NCBI GenBank assembly: GCA_025055755.1
Contig: JANWWF010000001.1
Coordinates: 476,670-540,669 of the forward strand
From: Candidatus Kapaibacterium sp.
GTDB taxonomy: Bacteria > Bacteroidota > Ignavibacteria > Kapaibacteriales > NICIL-2
Direction of reading: 5' to 3'
Length of the DNA: 64,000 nt
The notes below the pieces were generated by a model. The model had not been told where the DNA came from. It worked only from the letters and a program-made list of their open reading frames with translations, and did not search any database. Shown here in pieces: positions 9,202 through 17,481 of the stretch (its first letter is position 1; every line of letters starts with the position of its first letter). The translations under genes and the position numbers were made by a program.

Positions 9202-10152
9202 ATGGGCACATCTTCCCTGCGTAGCACACTAAGACCTTGCCCTTCCCTTCTTGCCGTTGCCCTGCTGACCATAGCTGCTCCTGCCCAGGACACCAGTGAA
9301 GTGCTGTGGGCAAAAAGCGATTCGAACTAGTAAGCCCATGACTTGAGCCACAAGACGGCTACGACTTGTCGCTGCAGATCTACTGCTAACTTCTCCATGC
9401 GCCCCAGTACCGACGGACGCTATCTGCTGCTGGTGCTTCGGCGCCGGTGGAACGAGTACGGGCGGGGTGGTTCTCCACAGCCGCGGGCAGCCTACGAGAC
9501 GTGGCCGGTGGACATTCCCGCGCGTCGGCTGGTAGGAATGGCGCCCAGCTTTGCCCATCTGGGGGGATGGATTCGTTGGTTGCGGGGGCAGCAGCGGTAC
9601 TTGATGCTCAATGAGCATGGTGATGTGGTAGTGGTGGACACGGCGTTTCGGCTGGTGGGGACGGCGGCATACAAAGCTGGTCTTTTCGACATCTCTCCGG
9701 ACGAGCGCTACCTGGTCGGAAAAGGCTCGGGGATCTACATGGCACTCTGGGACATTCAAACGTGGCAGAAGGTCTGTCAGTACACCTACGCCAGGGCTGA
9801 TGTTTCCGACTTTTCTCCCTCGGGACAGTACATCATGGTGTTTGGAGACAGGTCAGTTGTTGTCTATCGTGCGATGGTGCCGACGGGGGTAGAGGGAGAG
9901 CAGGAGCAAGGAGTGCGGGTGTACCCGGTGCCGGGGCAGGAAACGCTGCGGGTTGCTGGCTTGGCTGCTGGCACGCCGGCGCGGGTGAAGATTGCCGATG
10001 AGCTCGGGCGGAGCCAGCTGCTGTTCGAGGGCGTTGCGCCGTCAGCGGAGCTATCGCTGCCGGTGGCATCGCTGGCAGCGGGGGCGTACCAGGTGCACGT
10101 GCACAGCGGCGGTCGCGCGCTGGCACTCCCCTATCTGAAGGGAGAGCCGTGA
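9202..10152 (+). pseudogene. Decayed secreted WD40-like protein with T9SS-type C-terminal domain
   Basis: SD-like GGGAGG, then ATG 9202 with signal peptide MGTSSLRSTLRPCPSLLAVALLTIAAPAQDTSEVLWAKSDSN, then tandem in-frame stops TAG TAA (9328-9333). The same frame reopens as 9343..10152 with WD40-like repeats and C-terminal VYPVPGQETLRVAGLAAG...LAAGAYQVHVHSGGRALALPYLK. Confidence 0.65.
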
Positions 10153-10183
10153 AAGGAGGAGTTGCTGCCTGCTTTCGTTTTCT

Positions 10184-10684
10184 TCAGTTCAGCTTTGCCT
10201 GCAAGTGGAGCAGGGCTAAGGCTGCCGGGTGGTAACTTGGCTCCAGCATGAGAGCGGTGTAGTATTCGTGCAGCGCACGAATCCATTTGCCTCGCCGCTC
10301 ATACAACCGCCCCAAGTTGTAGTGTGCATAGTGCCTCGTTGCGTAGCGGGGTGCAGCAATTGCTTTCTCAAACCATGCCTCTGCCTCGTCCAGTTGGCGA
10401 AGCTCCATCAGGTACACGCCAATATCGTTGTACGGATTGCCATAGTCTGGGTCTAATGCGATTGCCCGCAGACACTCGGCAATTGCTTCTTCGTACTTGC
10501 CCAGATGCGAATATGCCCAGCCCAGAAAGGTGTATGCCTCAGGCGTCGGGTGCAGGGCAATACTTTGCCGGTAGAGTTCGATTGCCTCCGTCACTCGCCC
10601 TTCACGGTGGAGACGGTACGCCGCGTGACAGACTTCGAGTGCTTGCATTTGCGCTGCATCGGGGAATAGGGAACGATGCTCCAT
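10184..10684 (-). CDS. TPR repeat protein
   Basis: TPR signatures: EAYTFLGWAYSHLGKYEEAIAECLRAIALDPDYGNPYNDIGVYLMELRQLDEAEAWFEKAI. ATG at 10684 (MEHRSLFPD). Confidence 0.85.
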   Translation of the reverse strand: MEHRSLFPDAAQMQALEVCHAAYRLHREGRVTEAIELYRQSIALHPTPEAYTFLGWAYSHLGKYEEAIAECLRAIALDPDYGNPYNDIGVYLMELRQLDEAEAWFEKAIAAPRYATRHYAHYNLGRLYERRGKWIRALHEYYTALMLEPSYHPAALALLHLQAKLN

Positions 10685-10824
10685 TGTTACAACTATGCTT
10701 GCGTTTAACATCCACGAAGTGGGTTTTGCGGAGCATCCGTACTCTGCCGAGGTAATTCCCTTTAGCGTCGCAGCCTGCATCCTCAGGAGGGCGCTGCCGT
10801 GCTCCACTACTCCATGTGGTGCGG

Positions 10825-12708
10825 TCAATCGAAAAACGTCCAGGCAACGCTCAAGGTAATATGTCGGTCATACTGCGGAAAAGTTGAGAGCGTCGCGTAG
10901 TACGCAGACAAAAGATTCCCCACTGCAAGTTTGACGACAGCATTCCCCAGCTCTGCACTCAGTGCCAGGGTAAAGCCATCGAATGCCAATGTGCTCCACT
11001 CCGTCCCATCCACGTAGCCCCACACGTGCGGAATAAACCGCGTGGCGCGAACTGCTGTGCGAGCGCGTACAAAAAGCTCAGCGCTGAGTCGGTTGCGTCC
11101 CACCGGATATACGTACCGCGCCGATGCGGCACTATAGAACAGCGGCAGGCGATTGCCCCCTTCGAAACTTGCTACCAGGGATGGACGAAACTCAACACCG
11201 AAAAGCGACCAGGCTGTTTCAATGGTAATGCCAGATTCAAGCGCGCTCTGCGCGGCATTCTGTGTGTGAACACTCACAATCGTATCACCGCGCAACAGAG
11301 GTATGCTTTCGAGCCTATTAGCCCGCCGTCGCACAAAGGCACGCAATGCAATGGAGTCGCTCGAACCGCCCCAGGCAAGCCCCAGCAGAACAAGCTGCAC
11401 ACGCTCAGGACGGCAGGCGCATTCGACCTGACTTGGAAATCGCACCGAGAGCACGCCGTCGAGCGACGCGGTGACAGGACCAATCGCCGCTTGCGCTGCA
11501 ACGCCCACGATGGGATACACGGTGCCATTTCGCAGCACCACGCGTGCGCCGCCGCGAATTTCCATGCCGTGCCCTGAACGCCACCGTGCAAATGCATACG
11601 GCGCTACTTGCCAAAGCGATAGCCCATTGCTCAGCATGCTCTCTGTGCCACGTTCGAGCAGCCCTTCTGCTCCCCCAATTGCAGCCAGCGACGAATCGAA
11701 GCGCTCCTCCCATCGCGCAGCGGCTAGCAGTGCCGTGGTGTGCCACCGGACGGCGACAGGCACAGTGCTGCCATCGGTCCACTGCGGAGGACGGTAAACG
11801 TTCCACTCCTCCGCCCGAACGGCAAGACTTGCCGAGCGGACGCCACCATCGTGCGCCTCTGTTGCCACAAGCTGCAGGTCGTGGCGAAACAGACGCTGGT
11901 CAAGCCGCGGGTACTCGACAATCGCCGTGCGCTCGTTGGTCGGATCGTCCGAGAGTGCAGTGTTGACGCCACCGTTTGTTCCCAATCCCCAGTTGGCAAA
12001 GCGATGCACCAGCGAGAGGTTCAGCCGAGGTGATATGTTCCACCGCAGCAGGGCGCGAGTGTTCCAGCCATCGAGCCATTGGTTGACGTAACGTCCCGGT
12101 GAGGTCAGGCGACGGAAACCAGCCGTTGCGTTGAGATTCGGGGCAATGTTCTGCGAGAACACTCCATCGGTGGCGATAAAGTCATACGCCGACTGGCAAT
12201 ACCACACGCGCGTGTAGGGCGTGCGCGTGTTGTACCATGGCTGCTGCACCCAATAGGCAGTGCCGCCATTTGCTCCTGCCAGCACTGCTGCATCGGCGCC
12301 GATGAGGATGCTCACCTGCTCCATAAACTCCGGCATGAGCATGGAGGGCGGAAAAAGCCCTACCGCTCCGCTGATGGCGGACACTCCATCGAAGTACACC
12401 TGGGCGTCGCGTGGCCGCTCGCCAAACAGGAGCGGAATATTCCAGTCGCCTGCTAAGCCCGTCGAGAGCACGTAGGCAGGCGTGCGCCATTCGAGCACAT
12501 CCTCGAGCGTGCGGTACGGAAGTGTCAGAATAGCGGGGCGCGTAAAACTGCGGTATGGCTCCACAGTGCCCACGGCACTAAGTGCCCCATGGATAGGGAG
12601 CGGCTGCCAAAGGGACGTATCCCTCTGCAGGGCGGACGTATCGGAGACAGTGCGCCCTCCTGCAAGCGCAGTTGCGACGGCTACCAGCACAAAAAGCCCT
12701 GCTACCAT
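10825..12708 (-). CDS. Putative TonB-dependent-receptor-like outer-membrane beta-barrel protein
   Basis: N-terminal hydrophobic signal (MVAGLFVLVAVATALAG), plug-like segment (AQVYFDGVSAISGAVGLFPPSMLMPEFMEQVSILIGADAAVLAGANGG), then alternating beta-strand pattern ending in aromatic F (SVAWTFFD). ATG at 12708 follows the upstream stop. Confidence 0.55.
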   Translation of the reverse strand: MVAGLFVLVAVATALAGGRTVSDTSALQRDTSLWQPLPIHGALSAVGTVEPYRSFTRPAILTLPYRTLEDVLEWRTPAYVLSTGLAGDWNIPLLFGERPRDAQVYFDGVSAISGAVGLFPPSMLMPEFMEQVSILIGADAAVLAGANGGTAYWVQQPWYNTRTPYTRVWYCQSAYDFIATDGVFSQNIAPNLNATAGFRRLTSPGRYVNQWLDGWNTRALLRWNISPRLNLSLVHRFANWGLGTNGGVNTALSDDPTNERTAIVEYPRLDQRLFRHDLQLVATEAHDGGVRSASLAVRAEEWNVYRPPQWTDGSTVPVAVRWHTTALLAAARWEERFDSSLAAIGGAEGLLERGTESMLSNGLSLWQVAPYAFARWRSGHGMEIRGGARVVLRNGTVYPIVGVAAQAAIGPVTASLDGVLSVRFPSQVECACRPERVQLVLLGLAWGGSSDSIALRAFVRRRANRLESIPLLRGDTIVSVHTQNAAQSALESGITIETAWSLFGVEFRPSLVASFEGGNRLPLFYSAASARYVYPVGRNRLSAELFVRARTAVRATRFIPHVWGYVDGTEWSTLAFDGFTLALSAELGNAVVKLAVGNLLSAYYATLSTFPQYDRHITLSVAWTFFD

Positions 12709-12710
12709 TC

Positions 12711-13310
12711 CTACGGAGAGAGAGGTGAGCGACCCTCGCCAGCGCTGCGAGCAACAAGGGCAAACCACCATGTCTTCCCCTGCAATAGCTGCTGCACCAA
12801 TGGATCAGGAGGTCCAGCGACGATTGAATGCTGCACAGCTTCTGCCTTACCCGCTGCCACGCACCGAAGCAGCCATGCTGCCTGCAGCGGTGCATCGTCC
12901 CGACGATACGCCAACGCAAGCCGGCAGTAGTACCAAAAGCGCCCTGCATTCCAGCCAAGGCGATTGAGTTCTTCTGCCAATCGCTGCTCCATCCGATGGA
13001 CGATTTCCTCGGCAGCAGCGCAGGAGTCATGCATCTTTTCGCTTCGGTAGCGATAGAGCACTGCCAGACAGCTATCTGCAATTGCAGCAACGACCATCCA
13101 ATCCCCCAGTGTTGGGGTGCTCGGTTGTTCATCGGTGCGGACAAGGAGGCGTTCCTCGAAGGCAACAGGCTCGTTCCGAGGAGCAATCGCCAGGGGGGCA
13201 AGGCGATGACGCAGACCGAGCAACAGAACAAACGTCACACTCAGCAGCAAAAACAATGCAACCGCCACCGCATTCCGAAAATACCCTTTTCCGAGCCCCC
13301 ACCGTCGCAT
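12711..13310 (-). CDS. Hypothetical protein with N-terminal transmembrane helix
   Basis: MRRWGLGKGYFRNAVAVALFLLLSVTFVLLLGLRHRLAP...; collinear, tightly packed between ftsY and the barrel gene. Confidence 0.6.
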   Translation of the reverse strand: MRRWGLGKGYFRNAVAVALFLLLSVTFVLLLGLRHRLAPLAIAPRNEPVAFEERLLVRTDEQPSTPTLGDWMVVAAIADSCLAVLYRYRSEKMHDSCAAAEEIVHRMEQRLAEELNRLGWNAGRFWYYCRLALAYRRDDAPLQAAWLLRCVAAGKAEAVQHSIVAGPPDPLVQQLLQGKTWWFALVARSAGEGRSPLSP

Positions 13311-13314
13311 AGTC

Positions 13315-14316
13315 TCACCGTGCCGACAGTGGCTGCGCAACGGAAGACTCGGCAAAGAGCGCTTCGACGAATGCGATTGCGTCAAATGGTTGCAAGTCCT
13401 CGATACGCTCACCGACACCAATGTACCGCACCGGGAGCTTGAACTCCTCGGCAATAGCAAGCACAACACCTCCCTTTGCGGTGCCATCGAGCTTGGTGAC
13501 AATCAACCCGGACAGCGGAGTAACTTTTGCAAACTCTCGCGCTTGGACGATGGCATTTTGCCCTGTGGTTGCATCGAGCACCAGCCAGACTTCATGCGGC
13601 GCATCGGGGATAATCTTTTTGAGAACGCGTGTGATTTTCTCGAGCTCTTGCATCAAGCCACCTTTAGTGTGCAAACGCCCAGCAGTGTCAATTAAGCAGA
13701 TGTCCATCTCGCGGGCGACAGCTGCCCGCAGTGTATCAAATGCCACCGCTGCTGGATCGGCGCCCCGTTGTTGCTGCACAATCTCCACCCCCGCTCGCTG
13801 CGCCCATGTTGCCAATTGCTCATTGGCTGCAGCGCGGAATGTATCGGCAGCACCGATAATGACGCGCTTGCCGTCGCGCTGGAAATTGTAGGCAAGCTTG
13901 CCTACCGTCGTCGTCTTGCCAACGCCGTTGACCCCGACGATCATGATTACAGTCGGCAAGGAAGCCCCTTGCTGGAATGGCTGTTGCACCGCAAGGAGAC
14001 GTTCGGCAATTTCCGCTTTGATAGCATCGAGGACAGCGTCGGGATCGCTGGTGTCTATCGTTCGGGCTCGCCGGCGCAGACCATCGAGAATGCGCTCGGT
14101 CATTGAAACACCGACATCGGCGCGGAGCAATGCTTCTTCAAGCTCAGCAAGGAGTCCCTCATCGAGCGAGCGTCCTCGCACCAATGCCGCAAGCCGCCCG
14201 AAGACCGCATCACGTGTTTTTGCAAGTCCTTCTTTGAGTCGCTCAACTGCGAGAGCATCACCAACCTTCTGCGCAGCTGCGCGAACTTTTTGCTTGAGAC
14301 TATCGAAAAAACCCAC
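13315..14316 (-). CDS. ftsY: Signal recognition particle receptor FtsY
   Basis: SRP GTPase NG domain: GVNGVGKTTTVGKLAYNFQ, DTFRAAANEQLATWA, DTAGRLHTKGGLMQELEKI, TKLDGTAKGGVVLAI. GTG start. Confidence 0.97.
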   Translation of the reverse strand: MGFFDSLKQKVRAAAQKVGDALAVERLKEGLAKTRDAVFGRLAALVRGRSLDEGLLAELEEALLRADVGVSMTERILDGLRRRARTIDTSDPDAVLDAIKAEIAERLLAVQQPFQQGASLPTVIMIVGVNGVGKTTTVGKLAYNFQRDGKRVIIGAADTFRAAANEQLATWAQRAGVEIVQQQRGADPAAVAFDTLRAAVAREMDICLIDTAGRLHTKGGLMQELEKITRVLKKIIPDAPHEVWLVLDATTGQNAIVQAREFAKVTPLSGLIVTKLDGTAKGGVVLAIAEEFKLPVRYIGVGERIEDLQPFDAIAFVEALFAESSVAQPLSAR

Positions 14317-14325
14317 CGTGACGTT

Positions 14326-14865
14326 CTACGATTGGTTCAACTTGGTGCTATGGAGACGAACAGTTCGCCACAGCCGTGCAGCATACCAGCCCAGCGACAC
14401 TGCAAGCAGAATCGCGCTAAGAGCAAGGAGCACATTCTGTGCGATGCCCCTTGTGCCTGCAATGGTGGCAAGAAGCGCCAGCCCAACACTGGCTGCAGCA
14501 AGCTTACCAACAGGAAGTGACGGCGGTACACTGCGGAGCACCCTCCGCATTGCCAAACTGCCGAGCACTATTGCACCATCACGCCCGACAACCGCAAGCA
14601 CATACCACAGGGGCAAAGCACCGTGGAGAAAGAGCGTCACTGCAACCGCCCCCGCAAGCACTTTATCCGCCAGCGGATCGAGGATACGCCCCCATTCCGA
14701 TTCTGCATGGTAGTGCCGCGCAAGAATGCCATCGAGTGCGTCACTTGCCATTGCTAACAGCCCCAACCCAAGCGCAAGTTCGCGTGCCCCTACACTAAGT
14801 GCCCACACCATGGGAACTGTTGCAAGCAGGCGTCCGATCGAGAGCAGATTGGGAACCTGGCGCAT
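14326..14865 (-). CDS. pgsA: CDP-diacylglycerol--glycerol-3-phosphate 3-phosphatidyltransferase (CDP-alcohol phosphatidyltransferase)
   Basis: CDP-OH-P motif DALDGILARHYHAESEWGRILDPLADK; multiple TM helices. Confidence 0.88.
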   Translation of the reverse strand: MRQVPNLLSIGRLLATVPMVWALSVGARELALGLGLLAMASDALDGILARHYHAESEWGRILDPLADKVLAGAVAVTLFLHGALPLWYVLAVVGRDGAIVLGSLAMRRVLRSVPPSLPVGKLAAASVGLALLATIAGTRGIAQNVLLALSAILLAVSLGWYAARLWRTVRLHSTKLNQS

Positions 14866-14883
14866 GGGACCTACCACCGAAGA

Positions 14884-15813
14884 CTACTGCACCGGCGTTG
14901 AGTGAACAGCAAACCAAGCGACAGTCTGCCGTATGCCTTGGTCAAAGTCCACTTGCGGCTGCCAGCCAATGGCTGCCATTAGCGCAGTGGGCGAAAGCAC
15001 AATGTGCGCAGGCTCTACCCGCGGCGGTCCGTAGCGCGGCGCGCGCTCAGTGCCAACCGCACGGGCAACCGAAGTGTACACCTCCAGCACGCTGCGTGCA
15101 ATCCCAGTCCCGACGTTGAATGTCCCGTGGACGGGACGTTCCAGCACGTGGCAATTGAGCTCTGCAACGTCCTGAACGTACACAAAATCGCGCGTGTGGG
15201 AGCCATCACCGAAGATCGTTGGCACATCTTGCGCAAGGAGCTTGGCAGCGCACACTGCCACCAGATTCCCTTCCCCATAGACCCGCTGCCGCGGACCAAA
15301 AACATTTCCATAGCGCAGCACTACAACCCGCAGAGCAGGATGTTGCGCCGCATAGGCGTTGATGAAATGCTCGGCGGAGAGCTTCGATGCTCCGTAAGGA
15401 TTGACAGGCGCTGTCGGAGAGTCTTCCGTGTAGGGCTGCACGGCATCTTCTGCATACACCGCACACGTGGACGCAAAGATGAACACCCGCACTCCCGCAC
15501 GCACTGCCGCTTCAAGGAGGTTCACCGTGCCGGTGACGTTGACGTCCGCATACTCTACCGGAAAGCGGAATGACTCTGGCACACTAAGCAAAGCGGCGTG
15601 GTGATTTATAGCGTCGAATTGTTCGCGGCGGATAAAGGCTTCCACCGACCTATCGCGAATGTCCATCTCCACAACGCGTATTGTGGGAGGAAGGTTCTCC
15701 TTCCTGCCCGTGACGAAATTGTCCAGTACCACAACCTCATGCCCACATGCATGGTACAGCTCGGCAATGTGTGAGCCGATAAAACCAGCTCCTCCCGTAA
15801 CGAGGACTTTCAC
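14884..15813 (-). CDS. NAD-dependent epimerase/dehydratase (UDP-glucose 4-epimerase-like extended SDR)
   Basis: GTG start MKVLVTGGAGFIGSHIAELY; ASTCAVYAED, PYGASKLSAEHFI (YxxxK). Confidence 0.93.
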   Translation of the reverse strand: MKVLVTGGAGFIGSHIAELYHACGHEVVVLDNFVTGRKENLPPTIRVVEMDIRDRSVEAFIRREQFDAINHHAALLSVPESFRFPVEYADVNVTGTVNLLEAAVRAGVRVFIFASTCAVYAEDAVQPYTEDSPTAPVNPYGASKLSAEHFINAYAAQHPALRVVVLRYGNVFGPRQRVYGEGNLVAVCAAKLLAQDVPTIFGDGSHTRDFVYVQDVAELNCHVLERPVHGTFNVGTGIARSVLEVYTSVARAVGTERAPRYGPPRVEPAHIVLSPTALMAAIGWQPQVDFDQGIRQTVAWFAVHSTPVQ

Positions 15814-17111
15814 GAGCCGCCCTCCAAAAGATGGTGTTTGCGGAGTGCACGGGCACCAATGTCGCTGCGGTAGTACATGTTCTCAAAGTGGATGCATTCA
15901 ATGGCACGGTAGCAGTGGTCAATCGCAGCCGCCAGGGAATCGGCATGCGAGGTCACATTGAGCACGCGTCCTCCTGCCGTGATGAGTCTCCCCTGGCTGT
16001 CGAGCGCAGTTCCAGCGTGGTATACGCGGGCAAAACGCTGTGCTTCTTCGATACCGGTGATGAGAAAACCCGTTTGGTAGCTACCTGGATACCCTTTGCT
16101 GGCGAGCACGACCGTACAACTCCATCCTTCTGCTGCTGTACGGAGCGCTGACCGATCCAAACGCCCACGTGCAGCACTGTAGAGCAGCCGCGCAAAATCT
16201 CCGCGAAATACTTCCAGCACTGATTGCGTTTCGGGATCACCAAAGCGCGCATTGTACTCGACTACATACGGCGCATTGTCAACAATCATGAGCCCTACGT
16301 AGAGACAGCCTACAAACGGTGCATTCTCGCTTATCATTCCCTGGAGCGTTGGCTTGATGATCGCTGACTCAATCTGCTGGCGCAGCTGGTCGTTAATCAG
16401 TGGTGCAGGTGCATAAGCGCCCATGCCTCCTGTATTCGGTCCGCGATCGCCATCGTAGAGCCGCTTGTGGTCCTGGGCGGGTGCCAAGAGCACATAGTCG
16501 GTGCCATCGCAAATCGCAAAGACCGACGCTTCCTCGCCACAGAGAAATTCTTCGATGATTACCCGCTTGCCTGCTGAGCCGAAAGCACCACTAAACATGC
16601 GGTCTATCGCAGCGGTTGCTTCCTCGACAGTGCTGGCAATGATGACTCCCTTGCCCGCTGCTAATCCATCTGCCTTGATGACGATAGGGAGCGAGCACGA
16701 GGCAACATACTCGCAGGCTTCATCGGCTTCATCCTCGGTAAAGCTTGTCCACTGTGCGGTGGGAATCCCATAGCGTTGCATAAAGCGCTTAGCATACCAC
16801 TTTGACGATTCCAGCCGGGCAGCAGCTTGCGAGGGACCGAACACCGTGATGCCTTCCAAGCGAAGGGCATCGGCAACTCCCGCTGCCAACGGCGCTTCCG
16901 GACCAATGACGACCAAGTCTATTTCCTGCTCTTGGCAGAAGGTGGTAAGTGATTCCACATCCTGCATGTCGCTGATTCCCGTCGGCTTGGCATAGTGGAA
17001 GATGCCGGGATTCCCCGGTAATGCCCACACGGTAGGCTTCGACTCCGATTCTGCCAGTGCACGCACTAATGCATGCTCACGTCCGCCGGAGCCGAGGACA
17101 ACAATTCGCAT
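15810..17111 (-). CDS. purD: Phosphoribosylamine--glycine ligase
   Basis: MRIVVLGSGGREHALVRALAES, GPEAPLAAGVADAL, KADGLAAGKGV, GGMGAYAPAPL, ARFGDPETQ. Confidence 0.97.
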   Translation of the reverse strand: MRIVVLGSGGREHALVRALAESESKPTVWALPGNPGIFHYAKPTGISDMQDVESLTTFCQEQEIDLVVIGPEAPLAAGVADALRLEGITVFGPSQAAARLESSKWYAKRFMQRYGIPTAQWTSFTEDEADEACEYVASCSLPIVIKADGLAAGKGVIIASTVEEATAAIDRMFSGAFGSAGKRVIIEEFLCGEEASVFAICDGTDYVLLAPAQDHKRLYDGDRGPNTGGMGAYAPAPLINDQLRQQIESAIIKPTLQGMISENAPFVGCLYVGLMIVDNAPYVVEYNARFGDPETQSVLEVFRGDFARLLYSAARGRLDRSALRTAAEGWSCTVVLASKGYPGSYQTGFLITGIEEAQRFARVYHAGTALDSQGRLITAGGRVLNVTSHADSLAAAIDHCYRAIECIHFENMYYRSDIGARALRKHHLLEGGS

Positions 17112-17120
17112 AGCGAAAGC

Positions 17121-17471
17121 CTAAAATGGAACATCATCATGGGCATCAAAAGTGGTTTCATCGAGCGAGGCAGTCGGGGTCGAGCGCCCAGACAAGGGCT
17201 CGATGCGCCACACATCCAGGCTGGTAAAGTACAGAGGCTCCCCATCCCGTCCCTGGACTTCCCGCCCGCTGATCGTGAAGGTGAGCTTTAGCTCCGTCCC
17301 AATCGGATAGCCATCAATGAGGGAGCAACGGTCCTGCTTGAGAGTAAACTTGACCATCTGGACGTACATGCCGTCTTGCACGGAAAGAACAAACTCCCGC
17401 TTGCGGAAGCGTTCAGTAACCTGTTGCTCGGGGAACACCTTGTAAAGAGTGCCAACTATTTCGTACGGCAT
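17121..17471 (-). CDS. DUF3127 domain protein
   Basis: MPYEIVGTLYKVFPEQQVTERFRKREFVLSVQDGMYVQMVKFTLKQDRCSLIDGYPIGTELKLTFTISGRE; resembles DUF3127 proteins of Bacteroidota. Confidence 0.75.
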   Translation of the reverse strand: MPYEIVGTLYKVFPEQQVTERFRKREFVLSVQDGMYVQMVKFTLKQDRCSLIDGYPIGTELKLTFTISGREVQGRDGEPLYFTSLDVWRIEPLSGRSTPTASLDETTFDAHDDVPF

Positions 17472-17481
17472 AGCATGCGGC

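Noticed and set aside
9328-9333. Programmed stop-codon readthrough in the WD40-like gene
   Set aside because: Two consecutive stops (TAG TAA) plus locally scrambled frame make pseudogenisation or sequencing error far more likely.
13898-14713. 271 aa plus-strand ORF
   Set aside because: Antisense to ftsY/pgsA; Arg/Ser/Thr-rich composition typical of a shadow ORF, no domain.
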